A stretch of DNA of 64,000 bases, from NCBI GenBank assembly GCA_964036155.1, contig OZ038423.1:11857249-11921248 (forward strand), in the 5' to 3' direction. Each line of letters begins with the position of its first letter. Positions within the stretch are counted from its first letter, which is position 1. The notes beneath the pieces were generated by a model. The model had not been told where the DNA came from, did not search any database, and saw only the letters and a program-made list of their open reading frames with translations. Position numbers and translations under genes: made by a program. The stretch comes from Diploscapter coronatus. Taxonomy: Eukaryota; Nematoda; Chromadorea; Rhabditida; Rhabditidae. This document shows, piece by piece, positions 10,801 through 24,500 of this stretch.

Positions 10801-13569
10801 CTCCAAATTCGCCTAATTCAGCCCCGCTTTCCCCTTCTCAGTTCGTTTCCGTTTTCAGTTTGAACAAGCAAATGAACTGTTGGTTGCAGAGACGAATCGG
10901 CAGTGCCTCTGGTGGCAGATTTCGGCTCGCTTGACGACCAAATGGACGACGACGATTCAGAAGACCTGAATGCCCTGTCGATTGCATCCAAGGACATGGC
11001 AGAATCGTTCTCTTCCAATCCATCCTCCACATCAGAATTGGGCACCTCCAACAGGGCTGCCTTCGTGTTCGACTCCTCTCTGGCCGCCTTCCTCATGATG
11101 GGCAATCTATCCCAATCACTCAAGGTCCGTCAATTCTCTATAGCATTGCAACGACCACCCATTTCAGAGCCATGCAGTGACTCTGTTCGAAGTGGGCAAA
11201 CTGGCAGACGAGTACATGGCGGACTTCCTCGAGCAGCTCGAATCGGTCAACCAGTTTGCAGAGGGAGAGGCACAGCGATATTCCGAGCATGCGATGGCTC
11301 TGCTCGATTCGTTGAAGAGTCTGAAGGAGGAAGTCGAGACAGACATGGTCAGGGGAGAATCGCTGCTCTCTTTGGACTCGGCCACTCGGGCTCGTGTCCT
11401 CGCGAAGAGCTATGGGTTTGTTCGTTTGTTTTATCTCTGCGAATACACTTCTAATCGGAATGGAAGGCATGATTTCCATTTTTTCGTTATGAATTTCTTT
11501 TAAAATCATCCCTCCAACCTTTTCGAAGAATTCTTTCTGTAACATATGTGGAACATAATTCTGCATCTATTCCAGAAAGATTTTTTTAAATGGCTGGACT
11601 GATGACTCGTAAATAGTTCATAACGAAAGAATAGAAGAAAATAAGAAATCATACCACTCAGCCTTGCTTCCAATCCATATATGTCCGTTCAGAATCCTCG
11701 TGGCAATGGCCCCACTGTCGGTTGATGCCTGCACTCTGCCCATATCTTCCATCCCCTTCATCGGCCCCTCCAATCCCGAGGTCATTCATCTCCTCTTTCA
11801 TTCTCTTCATTTATTCAGTTCGCAATTTCAGAGCAGCTCCCCCTGGTTTCGTCTCTCGATTTATGGTCTGACCTGCAGTGGCCCGACCTCTCTGTTCTAC
11901 CCCAAAGGCAGCTGCATCAGTCATCTGCCCTCTCTGCTGTGTCGCTCCCCTCGACTGCTTCTGTCCTCTGCAAATCACGAGCCGCAAATCGTCTCCACCC
12001 ACCACATTCTGCCCACTCTCAACGACTTGCTCATGACAAATGCCTACTTCGTTCAGGTGGGAATAATCCACTCTATCGTATATTAGGCTGATACTTATTT
12101 TTCCTAAACAATTTAAAAAAAAATTTTTTTTTTGCTGACTACTATGCAATGAAATAACAAAACTTCTTTGGAATATTAAAGAGGAAGATTAGGGTATCTA
12201 ATTAACAAAGTATCTTTTATCATTTATCATCCTTTGAATTATGATATCAACTATTATGTTGGGCGATGGCATATTTTCCAATGTAAAAAATGATCCAATT
12301 TTGAAATATCGGACCACAAAAAATCACAAAGTCCAAATAAAATCAGTTCGAATCTATAACATATTGTAGTAATGATATCATATTATCAGAACACAATTTT
12401 ATCCTGAACACGAGACCACATATACGCGAGATATTGAGCAAGATATTTAACTTCTTTCACTTACTCAAAAATCGAATATTTGACTTCGCTTTTCTCCTAT
12501 CTATCTCTTAAAGGGTAATTGTAATGGGGGCCAAACTTCCAAACTATAAATATGTGAGAGCAGTGGTAATCATCATTAAGGCATTATCACTTTTGAAAAG
12601 ATCAATTTTTACAAATTTATCTGAAAAAATGAAGTAAATTATGCATCACCCTATAAATGCGTTATCTCTCTTCTTCAGGAATATCCAGCTGCAAGCGATT
12701 CGCCCGAACTCGTCTATGTGCCTTTTCCATACCTGGATGAAGAGAAGCAGGACAAAGGTTGGATGATTTGATATCTTTGAGAAATGACTTCGTCTTTGCA
12801 GACGCTTTTGTGAATCATCCTGCAATCATCAAACTGAATGACCAAATTGGGCTGCCAAGCATGTGCGGATATGTGACTTTGTTGCAGAGGAAGGCAAAGG
12901 AGAAGCAGAGTGAAGACAAGGAGAATTTGAAGGAGGACAGAGCGGAAGAGAAGAGGAGGGACACAATCACTATCCCGCTTCCTGAGTCTGTCGAGCAGAG
13001 AGTTGGAGGGTGAGATGATTTCGAATTTCTGTGGCTGAAATGACTTTCTTAAAGGCCATCTTCTTCCAAATTTTACTAAAGGACCATATCTCTTTCGAAG
13101 GGATGATCCTTTGGAAATAACCATCAAAATGAGTTGACTTAAGAAATCTGCAAAGTGGCGAGACATTCGAAGACTACGTTGTGTTGGACTGCGTGTTCGG
13201 CATTCCCCTGTTCAATCGAAAGCTCAACCAGTCGATCTGTGAGCGAGTCAGACAGAAGAAAATTCTACACGTCAGCAAGTGAGTTGGAGAGGCATTCAAT
13301 ATGATTTACGCAAATGATTTGTTGCAGTCGGACAAACATTCAATTCGCAAACAAAATGGTCATCGAGCTTGTTGACGAGATCATCAAGAAGCATAATGGA
13401 GGAATCACAAATGTGGGTTGTTCATTCATTGTCGAAAGGAGAGAATTTTCAGATTCGGGAGATTTTTGGGGAAGTTGAGCCGAAGAAAGCAGAGATGCTT
13501 CCGCCCACACAAATCATTGTCTACGATGCGAAGAGCGGGAAAGTTGATACTCGACAAGGACTGCTTTAG
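7850..13569 (+). CDS. FAM91A1: FAM91A1-family Golgi trafficking protein
   Basis: FAM91A1 binds TBC1D23 and takes part in capturing endosome-derived vesicles at trans-Golgi golgins. Family blocks occur in order: [17 protein letters not shown] (exon 7850-7983), [20 protein letters not shown] (8480-8647), [20 protein letters not shown] (8690-8806), [17 protein letters not shown] (from 9290), [19 protein letters not shown] (from 9837), [17 protein letters not shown] (from about 10596), [18 protein letters not shown] (near 11070), [13 protein letters not shown] (near 11260), then the [12 protein letters not shown] and [10 protein letters not shown] blocks and [20 protein letters not shown] near 13195. 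The stop is at 13567-13569. The family is normally about 800 residues and this copy is comparable. The ATG follows a 3' splice acceptor (TTCTAG) by one nucleotide, suggesting trans-splicing. Five introns are unusually long (about 0.3-0.65 kb); at least three hold inverted-repeat elements. The identification is very secure. Confidence 0.95.
8882..9132. repeat. Foldback repeat in FAM91 intron 3
   Basis: The ends CTCAGTTTCTGAG and CTCAGAAACTGAG are perfect reverse complements about 225 bp apart, inside the intron 8807-9289. The interior has TTCGATTCCGATTTCGAGATC, similar to the CGAAGT-core elements elsewhere. A short TGG flank occurs on both sides. Confidence 0.5.
9988..10359. mobile_element. 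MITE-like element, 27-bp imperfect TIRs, FAM91 intron
   Basis: The left end GTACAATTTTGTCACGAG, continuing TGAGCACA, and the right end, whose reverse complement reads AATACAATTTTGTGAAGAG then TGAGCACA, match at about 24 of 27 positions. The element is about 370 bp, has no coding capacity and lies in the intron 9943-10595. Internal copies of GTGAGCACAttatt suggest subterminal repeats. Confidence 0.65.
11555..11690. repeat. Degenerate copy of the GACGAGCGGTA TIR family
   Basis: Shares the block TTCTGCATCTATTCCAGAA and the end ATCATACCACTC with the fuller copy at 38745-39139. The opposite terminal repeat was not found, so this is a partial remnant in a FAM91 intron. Confidence 0.45.
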
Positions 13570-15585
<2,016 letters not shown>

Positions 15586-15646
15586 GTGCTGAGATCGAGA
15601 GCTAACTGCAGGGAAGCTGTCTTTTCTCTATTTCCCGATTCAATTC

Positions 15647-15806
15647 CAGACTTCTCAAAGCTCGATCCGCAGAAAAATAGCATGTTTTCTTTTTCTCTTT
15701 CTTGAAAAGGTGCGTTTTTTCTGGGGTGTGTAGCGTTACGCGCTGAACTTTTTGGTGTGTAACGCACGCCTTCCTTTTTTCTGCGGATCGAGTTTTGAGA
15801 AGTCTG
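15647..15806. mobile_element. hAT-like MITE with perfect 8-bp target duplication, 3' of RAB2
   Basis: Terminal repeats begin CAGACTTCTCAAAGCTCG on the left and end CGAGTTTTGAGAAGTCTG on the right. They match over about 31 bp with one mismatch. The element is flanked by identical TTCAATTC octamers (15639-15646 and 15807-15814). CAG...CTG ends plus an 8-bp duplication are the hallmark of the hAT superfamily. The 160-bp element has no coding capacity. The inner part contains a second inverted pair around GTGTGTAGCGTTACGC and GTGTGTAACGCACGC. Near-perfect ends and duplication suggest a recent insertion, about 60 bp after the RAB2 stop and probably within its 3' UTR. Confidence 0.85.
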
Positions 15807-16556
15807 TTCAATTCAATTCCAAACATCCAACTCTCGCCTATCAGCTTCATCTTTTCATTTTCAAAGCCCTTAACTTGGTGTCCGTCTGTCTGTCAAAACC
15901 ACTTTAATCCTTCATAAATACGTTATCCAGTGATGTATTTTACTGATCAGAGCTATACTTTTCCTGTTTAAGGCATAAATTTAATTCTATCAGAAATTTC
16001 TCGCAAACACATCCTAGTCTCGGTTGTGAGCCGGCGTTTTACTCTTAATTTTATTGCATCCCCAGCTATGTTCTGTCCACTTGCTTGGTTCAGTCAGTCT
16101 GCATTCAAGCTGAACTGAGTTGTCGAGAAAATCTCAGCCATTCTTCTTCATCATTTTGTTTTTGTGGTATTATCAATCAATTTATCTCTCGAATCTTCGA
16201 TTTTATCTTTCTTTTCTGAATAGTAAATTTATTCAACAATTTTATTTTAGAGGATCCGAAATGAGCTTCGGATTCCATAAAGTATTGTCATCTTTTATTG
16301 AGAAATTTTATATATTTTACGAATGAACCCGTATATATCAAAGGACCTCGACTTGAAATGTCGTTACAAAAGCTAGGGAAAGCTAGACTATAACATTGCA
16401 TTGTTGAATTGTGCTGATTGAAGGTGGCAATTGTGAATAAATTTTGAAAGACAGCAATCTATATTGATGAAGAGAAGAAGGTCTTCAGGCCTTGGAATAT
16501 TAGTTGTCAATTCGTGCTCAAGTTCTCTATCCACTCATTTTTCCTTCGTTCAGGAA
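15807..16556. other. Intergenic region RAB2 to MPC2
   Basis: About 750 bp, AT-rich and T-rich on the + strand. No credible coding exon seen. It ends with the acceptor TTCGTTCAG at 16553, three nucleotides before the MPC2 ATG. Confidence 0.5.
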
Positions 16557-17349
16557 ATGGCCCATCGAATGCTGTATCAGGCCCTGTGCAAAGTAGGCGA
16601 CCGAGTCGTCTACCCAGCGCTGCCTGCCTTCGCCAAACCTGCCTGGAATCATCCTGCTGGACCGAAAACTGTAAGCTCTCTTCCTTTATGCTGATTTATG
16701 CACTTATGCAGTGCTTTGCTTTCTGCTCTATCCGGCGAAGACCCTTTAAAAGTGACACAAAAATCAAAATCTTCTTCGGGTGTAATAAATTTAGAAAAAA
16801 TCTGCTCTTATGAAATTGCAGAGAATATTTTTAGAGTTTCAACGAAAAAATAAAATAATAATAATGATACGATAAAAAAAGTTCTATTCAACTTTCAACA
16901 AATTATAGAACGGTTGAAAACACCGTGCCATATGTATTATGTACGTCTTTCTGCAGGTGTTCTTCTGGGCCCCCACAATCAAGTGGTGTCTGATCGGAGC
17001 CGGCCTGGCTGATTTGGCCCGTCCTGCAGACAAACTTTCCGCCTCTCAGAACACAGCCCTTGCAGCAACTGGTGGGGAGAATTCATTTTCCTTCCACTCA
17101 TTCCGCTCTATTCTATTGCAGGCTTCATCTGGACGCGCTACTGCCTGGTCATCACGCCCATCAACTACTATCTCAGCAGCGTCAATTTCTTCGTCGGCTG
17201 CACAGGACTCACTCAGCTTATTCGAATCGTCTACTATAGGTATTTCCACTCAGAAATAACATTGAATGAGTTGTTCAACGACGAATTTGAGGTACACCAA
17301 TCCCGACTGGGAGACCAAGGCTCTGATTGGCTCTTCTGAATCCAAATGA
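16557..17349 (+). CDS. MPC2: Mitochondrial pyruvate carrier subunit 2
   Basis: MPC2 forms a heterodimer with MPC1 in the inner mitochondrial membrane and imports pyruvate. Four exons (16557-16670, 16957-17071, 17122-17239, 17292-17349) sum to 405 nt, encoding 134 residues, the usual size. The signature WNHPAGPKTVFFWAPTIKW lies around residues 31-50, followed by GLADLARPADKLS, ATGFIWTRYCLVI and NFFVGCTGLTQL, which form the three membrane segments. The start lies three nucleotides after a splice acceptor. No MPC1 gene is visible in the window. The downstream neighbour TMEM234 is on the same strand 294 bp away. Confidence 0.97.
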
Positions 17350-17643
17350 CAAATGAACTCGTTCACCTTCGCATGGTTGGGCATAACGACATCTTCATAA
17401 TTTCGCTTCTAGAACTAGTCATATAGAGTGGGTAGATCACTTTTCTTCGACAAACTTCAAATCGGGTTTCGAAATGAACTGCTCATTCAGAGAATACTAT
17501 ATAGAATAAACTTATTTATTTTTAACGACGACTTTTGTCTTAGCAAAATCACCGAGTTGTGTGCTTATTGCAATACTGTAGCTCCTTTGTTAATCGTGCT
17601 TATTCGTCTATCCGTCTGCCGTTTTCAGCAGTCGTTCAGAAGA

Positions 17644-18289
17644 ATGGAAGAGAATGGCTCGTGCGATCTGACTTGCATTGCTTCGATTGTGATCGTCGGT
17701 CTGATGTGGGGAGCCACGAATCCTTTCCTCAGAATGGCTAGTGCTTCCACTGCATCCACTGCTTCGAACGCCGACAAGAACAGAGGTGAGTGGAATGGGG
17801 AACGCAATGCAATGTGCAACGTACAATGTACAATAAATAAGTGGATGTGGTTTGAATAGGTTGAGTTTAGATGCCAAGCACTCGGCTGCCTCTGTCTGCA
17901 GCAGGGTGACTTCTTTCATCGGCAGTTTCATCTTTCTTCTCCTCGACTGGCGCTTCTCTCTGCCCTTCGCACTCAATCAGCTCGCCTCTGTAAGTTGACC
18001 CATCTTCTATTCATTCAGCCATCCCTCCAGGGGTGCACGAAGTTTTGATTTGGAAATTTTCCAAGTCGAGGTTAGTGCACCCCTGATTCCCTCCTCTTTG
18101 CAGATTGTGTTCCAAATTCTGGTGGTCTATCTGCCCGTGTCCCTGGTCGTGCCCTGTGTGAATGCCATCCAAGTCGCATCAAGTGCAGCCACTTCCCAGC
18201 TGCTGGGCGAATCTCGTCCCTCCATGCAGACTGCAGTTGGTTGTCTGCTCGTCACTTTCGGAGTCTTCATCATGATGTCTGTCGAGTAG
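17644..18289 (+). CDS. TMEM234: TMEM234 family small multidrug-transporter-like membrane protein
   Basis: Three exons (17644-17785, 17871-17989, 18104-18289) sum to 447 nt, encoding 148 residues. Four hydrophobic helices are visible. The first carries LMWGATNPFLRMAS, matching the ALWGGTQPLLKRAS-type motif of TMEM234. Later segments are SLPFALNQLAS, VSLVVPCVNAIQVASS and QTAVGCLLVTFGVFIMMS. The family has an EmaA/DMT-like fold; vertebrate TMEM234 is linked to glomerular filtration, but the transported substrate is unknown. A TTTTCAG acceptor lies 15 nt upstream of the ATG. A 58-bp hAT-like foldback sits in intron 2. An AATAAA signal follows the stop at about 18347. Confidence 0.93.
18028..18085. 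mobile_element. 58-bp hAT-like foldback element in TMEM234 intron 2
   Basis: Perfect 11-bp terminal repeats CAGGGGTGCAC and GTGCACCCCTG enclose a TTTTGATTTGGAAATTTTCC core. Flanking octamers CATCCCTC and ATTCCCTC agree at 6 of 8 positions, consistent with an old 8-bp duplication. The intron 17990-18103 is 114 bp; removing the element leaves 56 bp, the normal intron size here. Confidence 0.75.
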
Positions 18290-18520
18290 TTCATGTGATT
18301 CACACCCAATGATACTGTATCAAAATCGATCTCTTGCATTTCGCGCAATAAATAGACATCTTTCACTCCCCCGCACTGCATTTATTCCGTAATTCCTCGT
18401 TTTGAATAGGGGTGCCTGCTTCTTTTTGTATTTTTATTTGTCAACTTTTCTATGAAATTTTCATTGCAAAGCTTGTGATGACAAGGCCAGAACTCTAACG
18501 ATCATCCCCAAGCATCTGCC

Positions 18521-21500
18521 ATGGCCTCTGCACCCACAAACCTGCCTTCTTCCAGCCAATCAGGCAAGTTCTCTGCACATCGTTCGTTTGGTTGAATCTC
18601 GCCATTCAGGGGAGCAGCCGAATGCTTCATCGAGTGAGCGTGAACAGTCCATTCAGCAGCAGCACTCAAGCGTCACCTCAGCCTCGGCCAGTTCGTCCAA
18701 TTCTGCATACGAATCCAAGACAGGCATCATGCGATTTCGCCAGGCAGTCATCAACTATGTGGTCGGTTGAATTGCAACCAATTCCTGTTATTGATCATTC
18801 CAGGAAAACAATACACTCAAGTACTTCTTCCCGAACGACATCGACAGGTCGACAGACGTGCTGGGAGTGCTGGCCACTGTTCTGCTGCACAACATAGAGG
18901 ATGTGAGGCAATTCATTCGGATGAAGAGAGTTCCTTCTTTCAGCCAGAACGAGACGTCATAGTCGAGGCACTGGTCAGTTTGGTCACCGACTACAAGGAT
19001 CCGAGCGATCCAATGCAAAAGACAAAAAGGTCGACTTACGAGAAGGTCATCGATGAAATCCTCAGATATGCATACTCGGAAGGGGCTCTTGGATTGAAGT
19101 GAGCACCTCTTCACAGTATGCCTTTTGATGAGGAAGAATTTCAGTCGAACCGTGCATGGCCTCATTCTCACTTCCGACTTTTCTCTCTACACTCCACTCA
19201 ACTTGGAGAAGTGGCGGTTCATCGAGGAATGCATTCCGAAACTCGACTACAAAGGCATACAGATCCTCATCAGGTCCGAAATCTCCGCCATTCTTCTTCT
19301 CATGGGATGAAAATTGCAGAACGATTCTGATCAACCAGTTCAAAGATGTCCCACTCGTTCTCTCCTCTGAGCAGATGCGGCAATTGACTCCGATCGAGAA
19401 TGTGAGTTGGCCTGCATGCGGATTTGAATAACCCTCGACGAATTCAGATGCTCCTTCGTCTGTTGGACAGGGAAAACAACGCCCTGCCTGCCATATTCTC
19501 GATGACGGAAGCGAGCAGAGGCAGCATCGTTCGGTCGGCTAACATTTTCCCGGTTCGATCAGTTCTTCTCCAATTCACAACAATCTCCCATTCAGCGTCT
19601 GACAGCGACCCTCTCGCACCTGAATGCCATGTTCCGTCCGATCGCGGACCTGACCTACGTGGTGGGTCGTCCCTTTATGTTTCCCCTGCCCGGCCACCCC
19701 GCCTTTCTCGCCGCAGCCCCTGCCTGGAAAATGGAGAGCGATTGCAACAAGATCAGGTAAACCTCTCGGCAGCAAATCGTCCAGTCATTCATCGTTCTCA
19801 GCCACAAACCTGCATATTTGCCCTATCGACCTGAACTGAAGCAGCCTCAAGTCTACACTCTCTACATGCTGCTCAAACAGCCTCGAGGAAAGGAATATCT
19901 TTCTGTGAGTTGGCTTATGGAAATTGAACAAATCGAGGCTTCTTGAGTATGACAGTGATACGCACTCTAAAAAGACGAATTTGACAAAGGAATGGCTAGA
20001 GAGGAATAGGGCTAGGCATAAGATATAAGAGTAGGGGGTATTGCTGTCTCAAACTGATGAGCACATCGTGATTTTCAGGTCTAGTTTTGTGCTCCTTTCA
20101 AACTTTGTCTTATTTTATAGGTGGTTTAACGCGGGATGCATTTCAGAACATAATCCGACAAGTCAACCCCCATTCTCTGCACACATCTCCTTGGGAGCCC
20201 CTCCTCTCTGTTTTCGTCTGCGATGTTATGTGTGAAGTAAGCAGCTCTTGTCAAATCATTCTAACTAAATGACTCGTTTCAGGCAGAAAGACTACCAGAG
20301 AATGCAGAAATTCCTCGCTATCAATGGGAGAATCTACTCAGCATCTTCCTTCACTTCGTTCAAATTCAACACATGTAAGAGTTCAATTCATTTTTCTTCG
20401 AGATTTTTTTTGTAAACCTCATCCACTTCGTCCATAGTAAAATTCCTCCATTTGTATACTTCATCCACTACTATAGGGTAAGCCCTATTTTGCTTACACG
20501 TCTTCAGCTCATCGAATGGGTATTTGAACAGTTTAACCTATTCGACTTTACCTACCCTAACCTAGTTGCATAGTTGGATGGCGTTTACAAACATCCCTTT
20601 TACCACTCCAGTTTTTCGTGTTCAGAACAATTTCCCACATCTTCAAAGTGCTGTCCTCCATTCTGGAGAAGACGACCTACCGCAGGGCTCGAGATGAAGT
20701 GATGTGGCTGGCGCTGCAACTCATTGGCTCGTTCCCTGCTCTACTCAACAAAGAGACAATCACCGAAGCTGCCAGACTTTACAATGTGAGAAGAATGGAG
20801 TGGTTATTCGCTGAATGAACTCGAAGTTTCAGGTTCTGTTCAATGAAGAAGTCGTGTGGACAGGTGCCTCCGATCATCCCCTCAAGCTGACCCGCTTCCT
20901 GGCCGCAGCCTGCATGTGGAACATTCTCGATGGCACAGACGGTCTGCCCCAAGCCAGCTCGAGTTTGCAAGTCCAGGTCGACTTCATTCGCTCCAAAGTC
21001 GACACAGCCGACTCAGAACAGGCTCTGCTGGCTGTGCTCGCGAATGCCTGTCAGTCGATTTGTCTGTCAATTCATCCAAGCAAGCAATTTATTGCAGATC
21101 GGTCAGACAGCAATGTCTACAAGAATGTGAAGCAGGCCTTCGCATTCTGGCTGATCGGCCCTCCAAATGAGGAACTCCATTTCATCTCTTATAATCGGAC
21201 TGTCATCAACAAATTCGCCCCCATTCAAACACAGGTCACTACTCCTCCTATGCTGGTAAATGAATACCTTCTTCTCCTTTGCAGTATCTGGATTCCTTGA
21301 CAATGCGAGCCAAGAACCACGTCTACATCGTCTGCACAAGCGCTCTGCAGAAGTCTTCGTTTCAACTGAGCCGTCTTCCAAGTCCTGCACTGGTTGGTAT
21401 GTTCATTTGTTTGCTTCTCATGCTATGAATGTGATTTCAGACACAATGGCTCGCTTGGTGCAGACAATGGAATTTGACTTTTCTGCGAAGAGTTTCATTA

Positions 21501-24500
21501 CGCTTGTGGTGCGCACTCTGCAAGGCGCTGTCTGTCATCAGCCACTTGAGGGAGCCAGAGAGAGCTGCTACATCTTCTATGAAATCCTCTGTTACAGGCA
21601 ATCCCTTCAATCAATTTTATCAGAAAATGAAGCCACTTGCAGAATTCCAAATATAGCCATTCCTGTGCATGCTCGACTCTACCACATCATCATTCAGACA
21701 ATCACAGCCATGATCACTCTGGCAAGGATGCTTAAGTTACAACTTCTTCATTCATTAATTGCAGCCTTACACTATGCCAGTGGAGTACATGCAGCAGAAC
21801 ATTCCCCCAGGCAGCCAGTCGTTCTCCACCTGCTCGCTCTCTGCATTCCATCTCTATTCTGTCTTCGAACAGACCCTCATCCGGCAATGGGCCTGGACTT
21901 CTCATGCAGACCTCCTCTACTGCGCCATTTCATTCTTCCGTAAGCTTCAATAGATATTTTTCAAGAGTTGTTATTCTTCTTCTTCTTCTCAGATCGTCAG
22001 TGTGCAGCAGGCATCATTTCTCTGCATTTCTACTTCCCCCCGGGAAAGCAGCTCAAACCTGAACTAATGCCCTATGGACCTGAGGAATTCAGTTAGTCCT
22101 GCACCGTTTGCTATCAATCAGCGCCAATTGCAGAAAGAGCCTCACACATCGGTCTGCTTCTGATCAACCCCAACTACTACTCGCAGACGCAAGAACAGCA
22201 GAACAACGTCGTCCCTCCGTCTGCAGAAGTTTGCAATGAACGCATGAATTTGACAGAGTCGACAAATTCAGATCTCTCGAATGTTCTTCATTTCGCTGCT
22301 TCGAGCCATGAAAATAATGGGAGTGGAGACGACACCCGACTGCGAGCTGTTCACGGCCATCAACCAGGCCTACAAATGGCCTGCCAGTCAATTCCTCTCC
22401 TTCCCTCCTGAAGTCTACAAATTGGCACAGCCTGAGAGCGAGGAGAAGGTTCGGGATGATGAAATGAAAATCAAGGTGAATTCATTTCATTCAACACCAA
22501 TTCTATGCAATTCCACTGCAGGAAACTGTGAACCGCGACTTCCTGGCCTGGCAGGGAATGCACACCCCGACATTCATGGACTACATGCTCGAGCCACTCA
22601 AACAGGGCCGCAGTCCACTCACCATCTTCTGCGTCGTCCATCAAGTGCTCTGCGAGGACATTCGCAGAGGCAGCGACATCAGGAACGTGGTCTATTCCAT
22701 TCTGGAGATGTACCAGCCGAAACACATCCAAATGGCCACAAATGCACTCGTTGAGTATGTGATTGCACTGATGAACACGTCCACGAACAAGACGGAGGAA
22801 GATTTGGTTTGGCTTTATGGTTTTCATAAACGAATCGATCATTCTTGCAGATAATCCGAGTCCTGATGCAGTTGGTGTTCGAATGGCAGCTGCTTCCCTT
22901 CGACCGACTGCTCAATTCCCTCGTCCTGCATCCAGTCACGGACAGGCAGTCGCAACTCGCACTCGCCATCATTTCGGTCTGTCAATGCTCTCCCCCTCTC
23001 TGATTGCAACCTATCTATCCCAACTATTGCAGGCCTTCTGCAGCGATCAGTGCGAGCCTCTCATGAATCGACTCAATTTCTACCTGCAGAATGTGCCTCC
23101 GCGCAGAGACAACAACCAAGGGGAGTTCTTCCGCCGCCTCACTGAATACCACCACAACTTCCCTGAATTAACCTACTCGGAAATGAGGCGTCGAATCGAG
23201 GAGCCCAATCTGATCGACTCGAACGTGCACATGCCCATCTACTATGGAAGTCTGGTCGAGCGACTGTTGCCCATCATCGACTACACTCTGGCCAGGGCAC
23301 TCGAATTGGGCACCAACGATGCGTTCTTCGTGCCAATCATGTCCACATTCAGCAAGCTCTACAGATATCATCGTGAGTCCATTCCATTCACTCTTCACGC
23401 TTCCATCCTCCTTACAATTTATGCCTCTCTTTTGACGAGGGGAAGCTCGATTTTACCCCCTGCCTTTACTCGCCCTTTCCTTCCTTTTTTGTTCTCCTCC
23501 TTCAGCAACGAAAAAAAACAAAGAAGAGGAAGAAAAAGGAAAATATACGTACGCGTAAAGACATGCGGAGGAGAGGGGATTCCCCTTGCTTCACGCAGGG
23601 GCATTTTTGTAGGGAAGGTGGAAGAATGTTATTTAATAACTTTCTCGATGTTCATTAGCAAACGTTCAGGATAGAATCAGGGCAAATGAAAGGGCAAGAA
23701 TCGATTATATACCATAATTTTGAGCAGGAATTTAAAAATTTTAATTTTCCATAATTTGATTATCACTTCCATTAGCATCAAGCTACGGTATATTGATACC
23801 ATTCTAATGCCTCCATAGTGGGAGAAAGAATTAATGATATTATTTCCGGTTGGCTATTATGAACATGATATATTATATTGTGTTGTTTGGCTGATGATTA
23901 ATTTCAGCTTCTCCCATTCAATTCGTCTACACGATTCTGTTCACTCTGCACGAGCACATCGGCAATCAGGAGCGAGCTCGCAATCTGACGATGCACATTC
24001 TCGCGCCCTCCAAATGTAATAAACTTATGAGTTATGCATCTTTTTTCTAAGATTCATCCTATGTTGTGTCGTTAAGATTTTCTGATAGGGGGTTTGTGTA
24101 GGGTTTTAATGGGCCATATTTTTCCGACATGCTATCAGCTCATTGAATAGTGTTTTGGCTCTGGCCTTATCTCGCCTCAGTTATAAGATTAGGTGAATTT
24201 TAGAAAAGAATGAGCATGCACTATAGAATTAACCGAACTGTGCTAAATCTCATCGAAATCCCTTGCAGCCTGGTCAGAAGAGAGTCTGCTGACTCAGTCA
24301 TTCATCGCCTACAATCATCAGAGAAGCAGTCACGAGCAGGTCATTGCTGATTTGGTGGATCGACTTATTCAGAGCAGCGAATTCCTCACAGCGTGAGTTG
24401 TCAGCAATTGTTAAATGACCAAATTTATAGTCAAAGATAGAGGAGAGTCAAAAGTAAGATGACTTAATGTGTGAAGACGTAGTTCACACCATCTCGCCAT

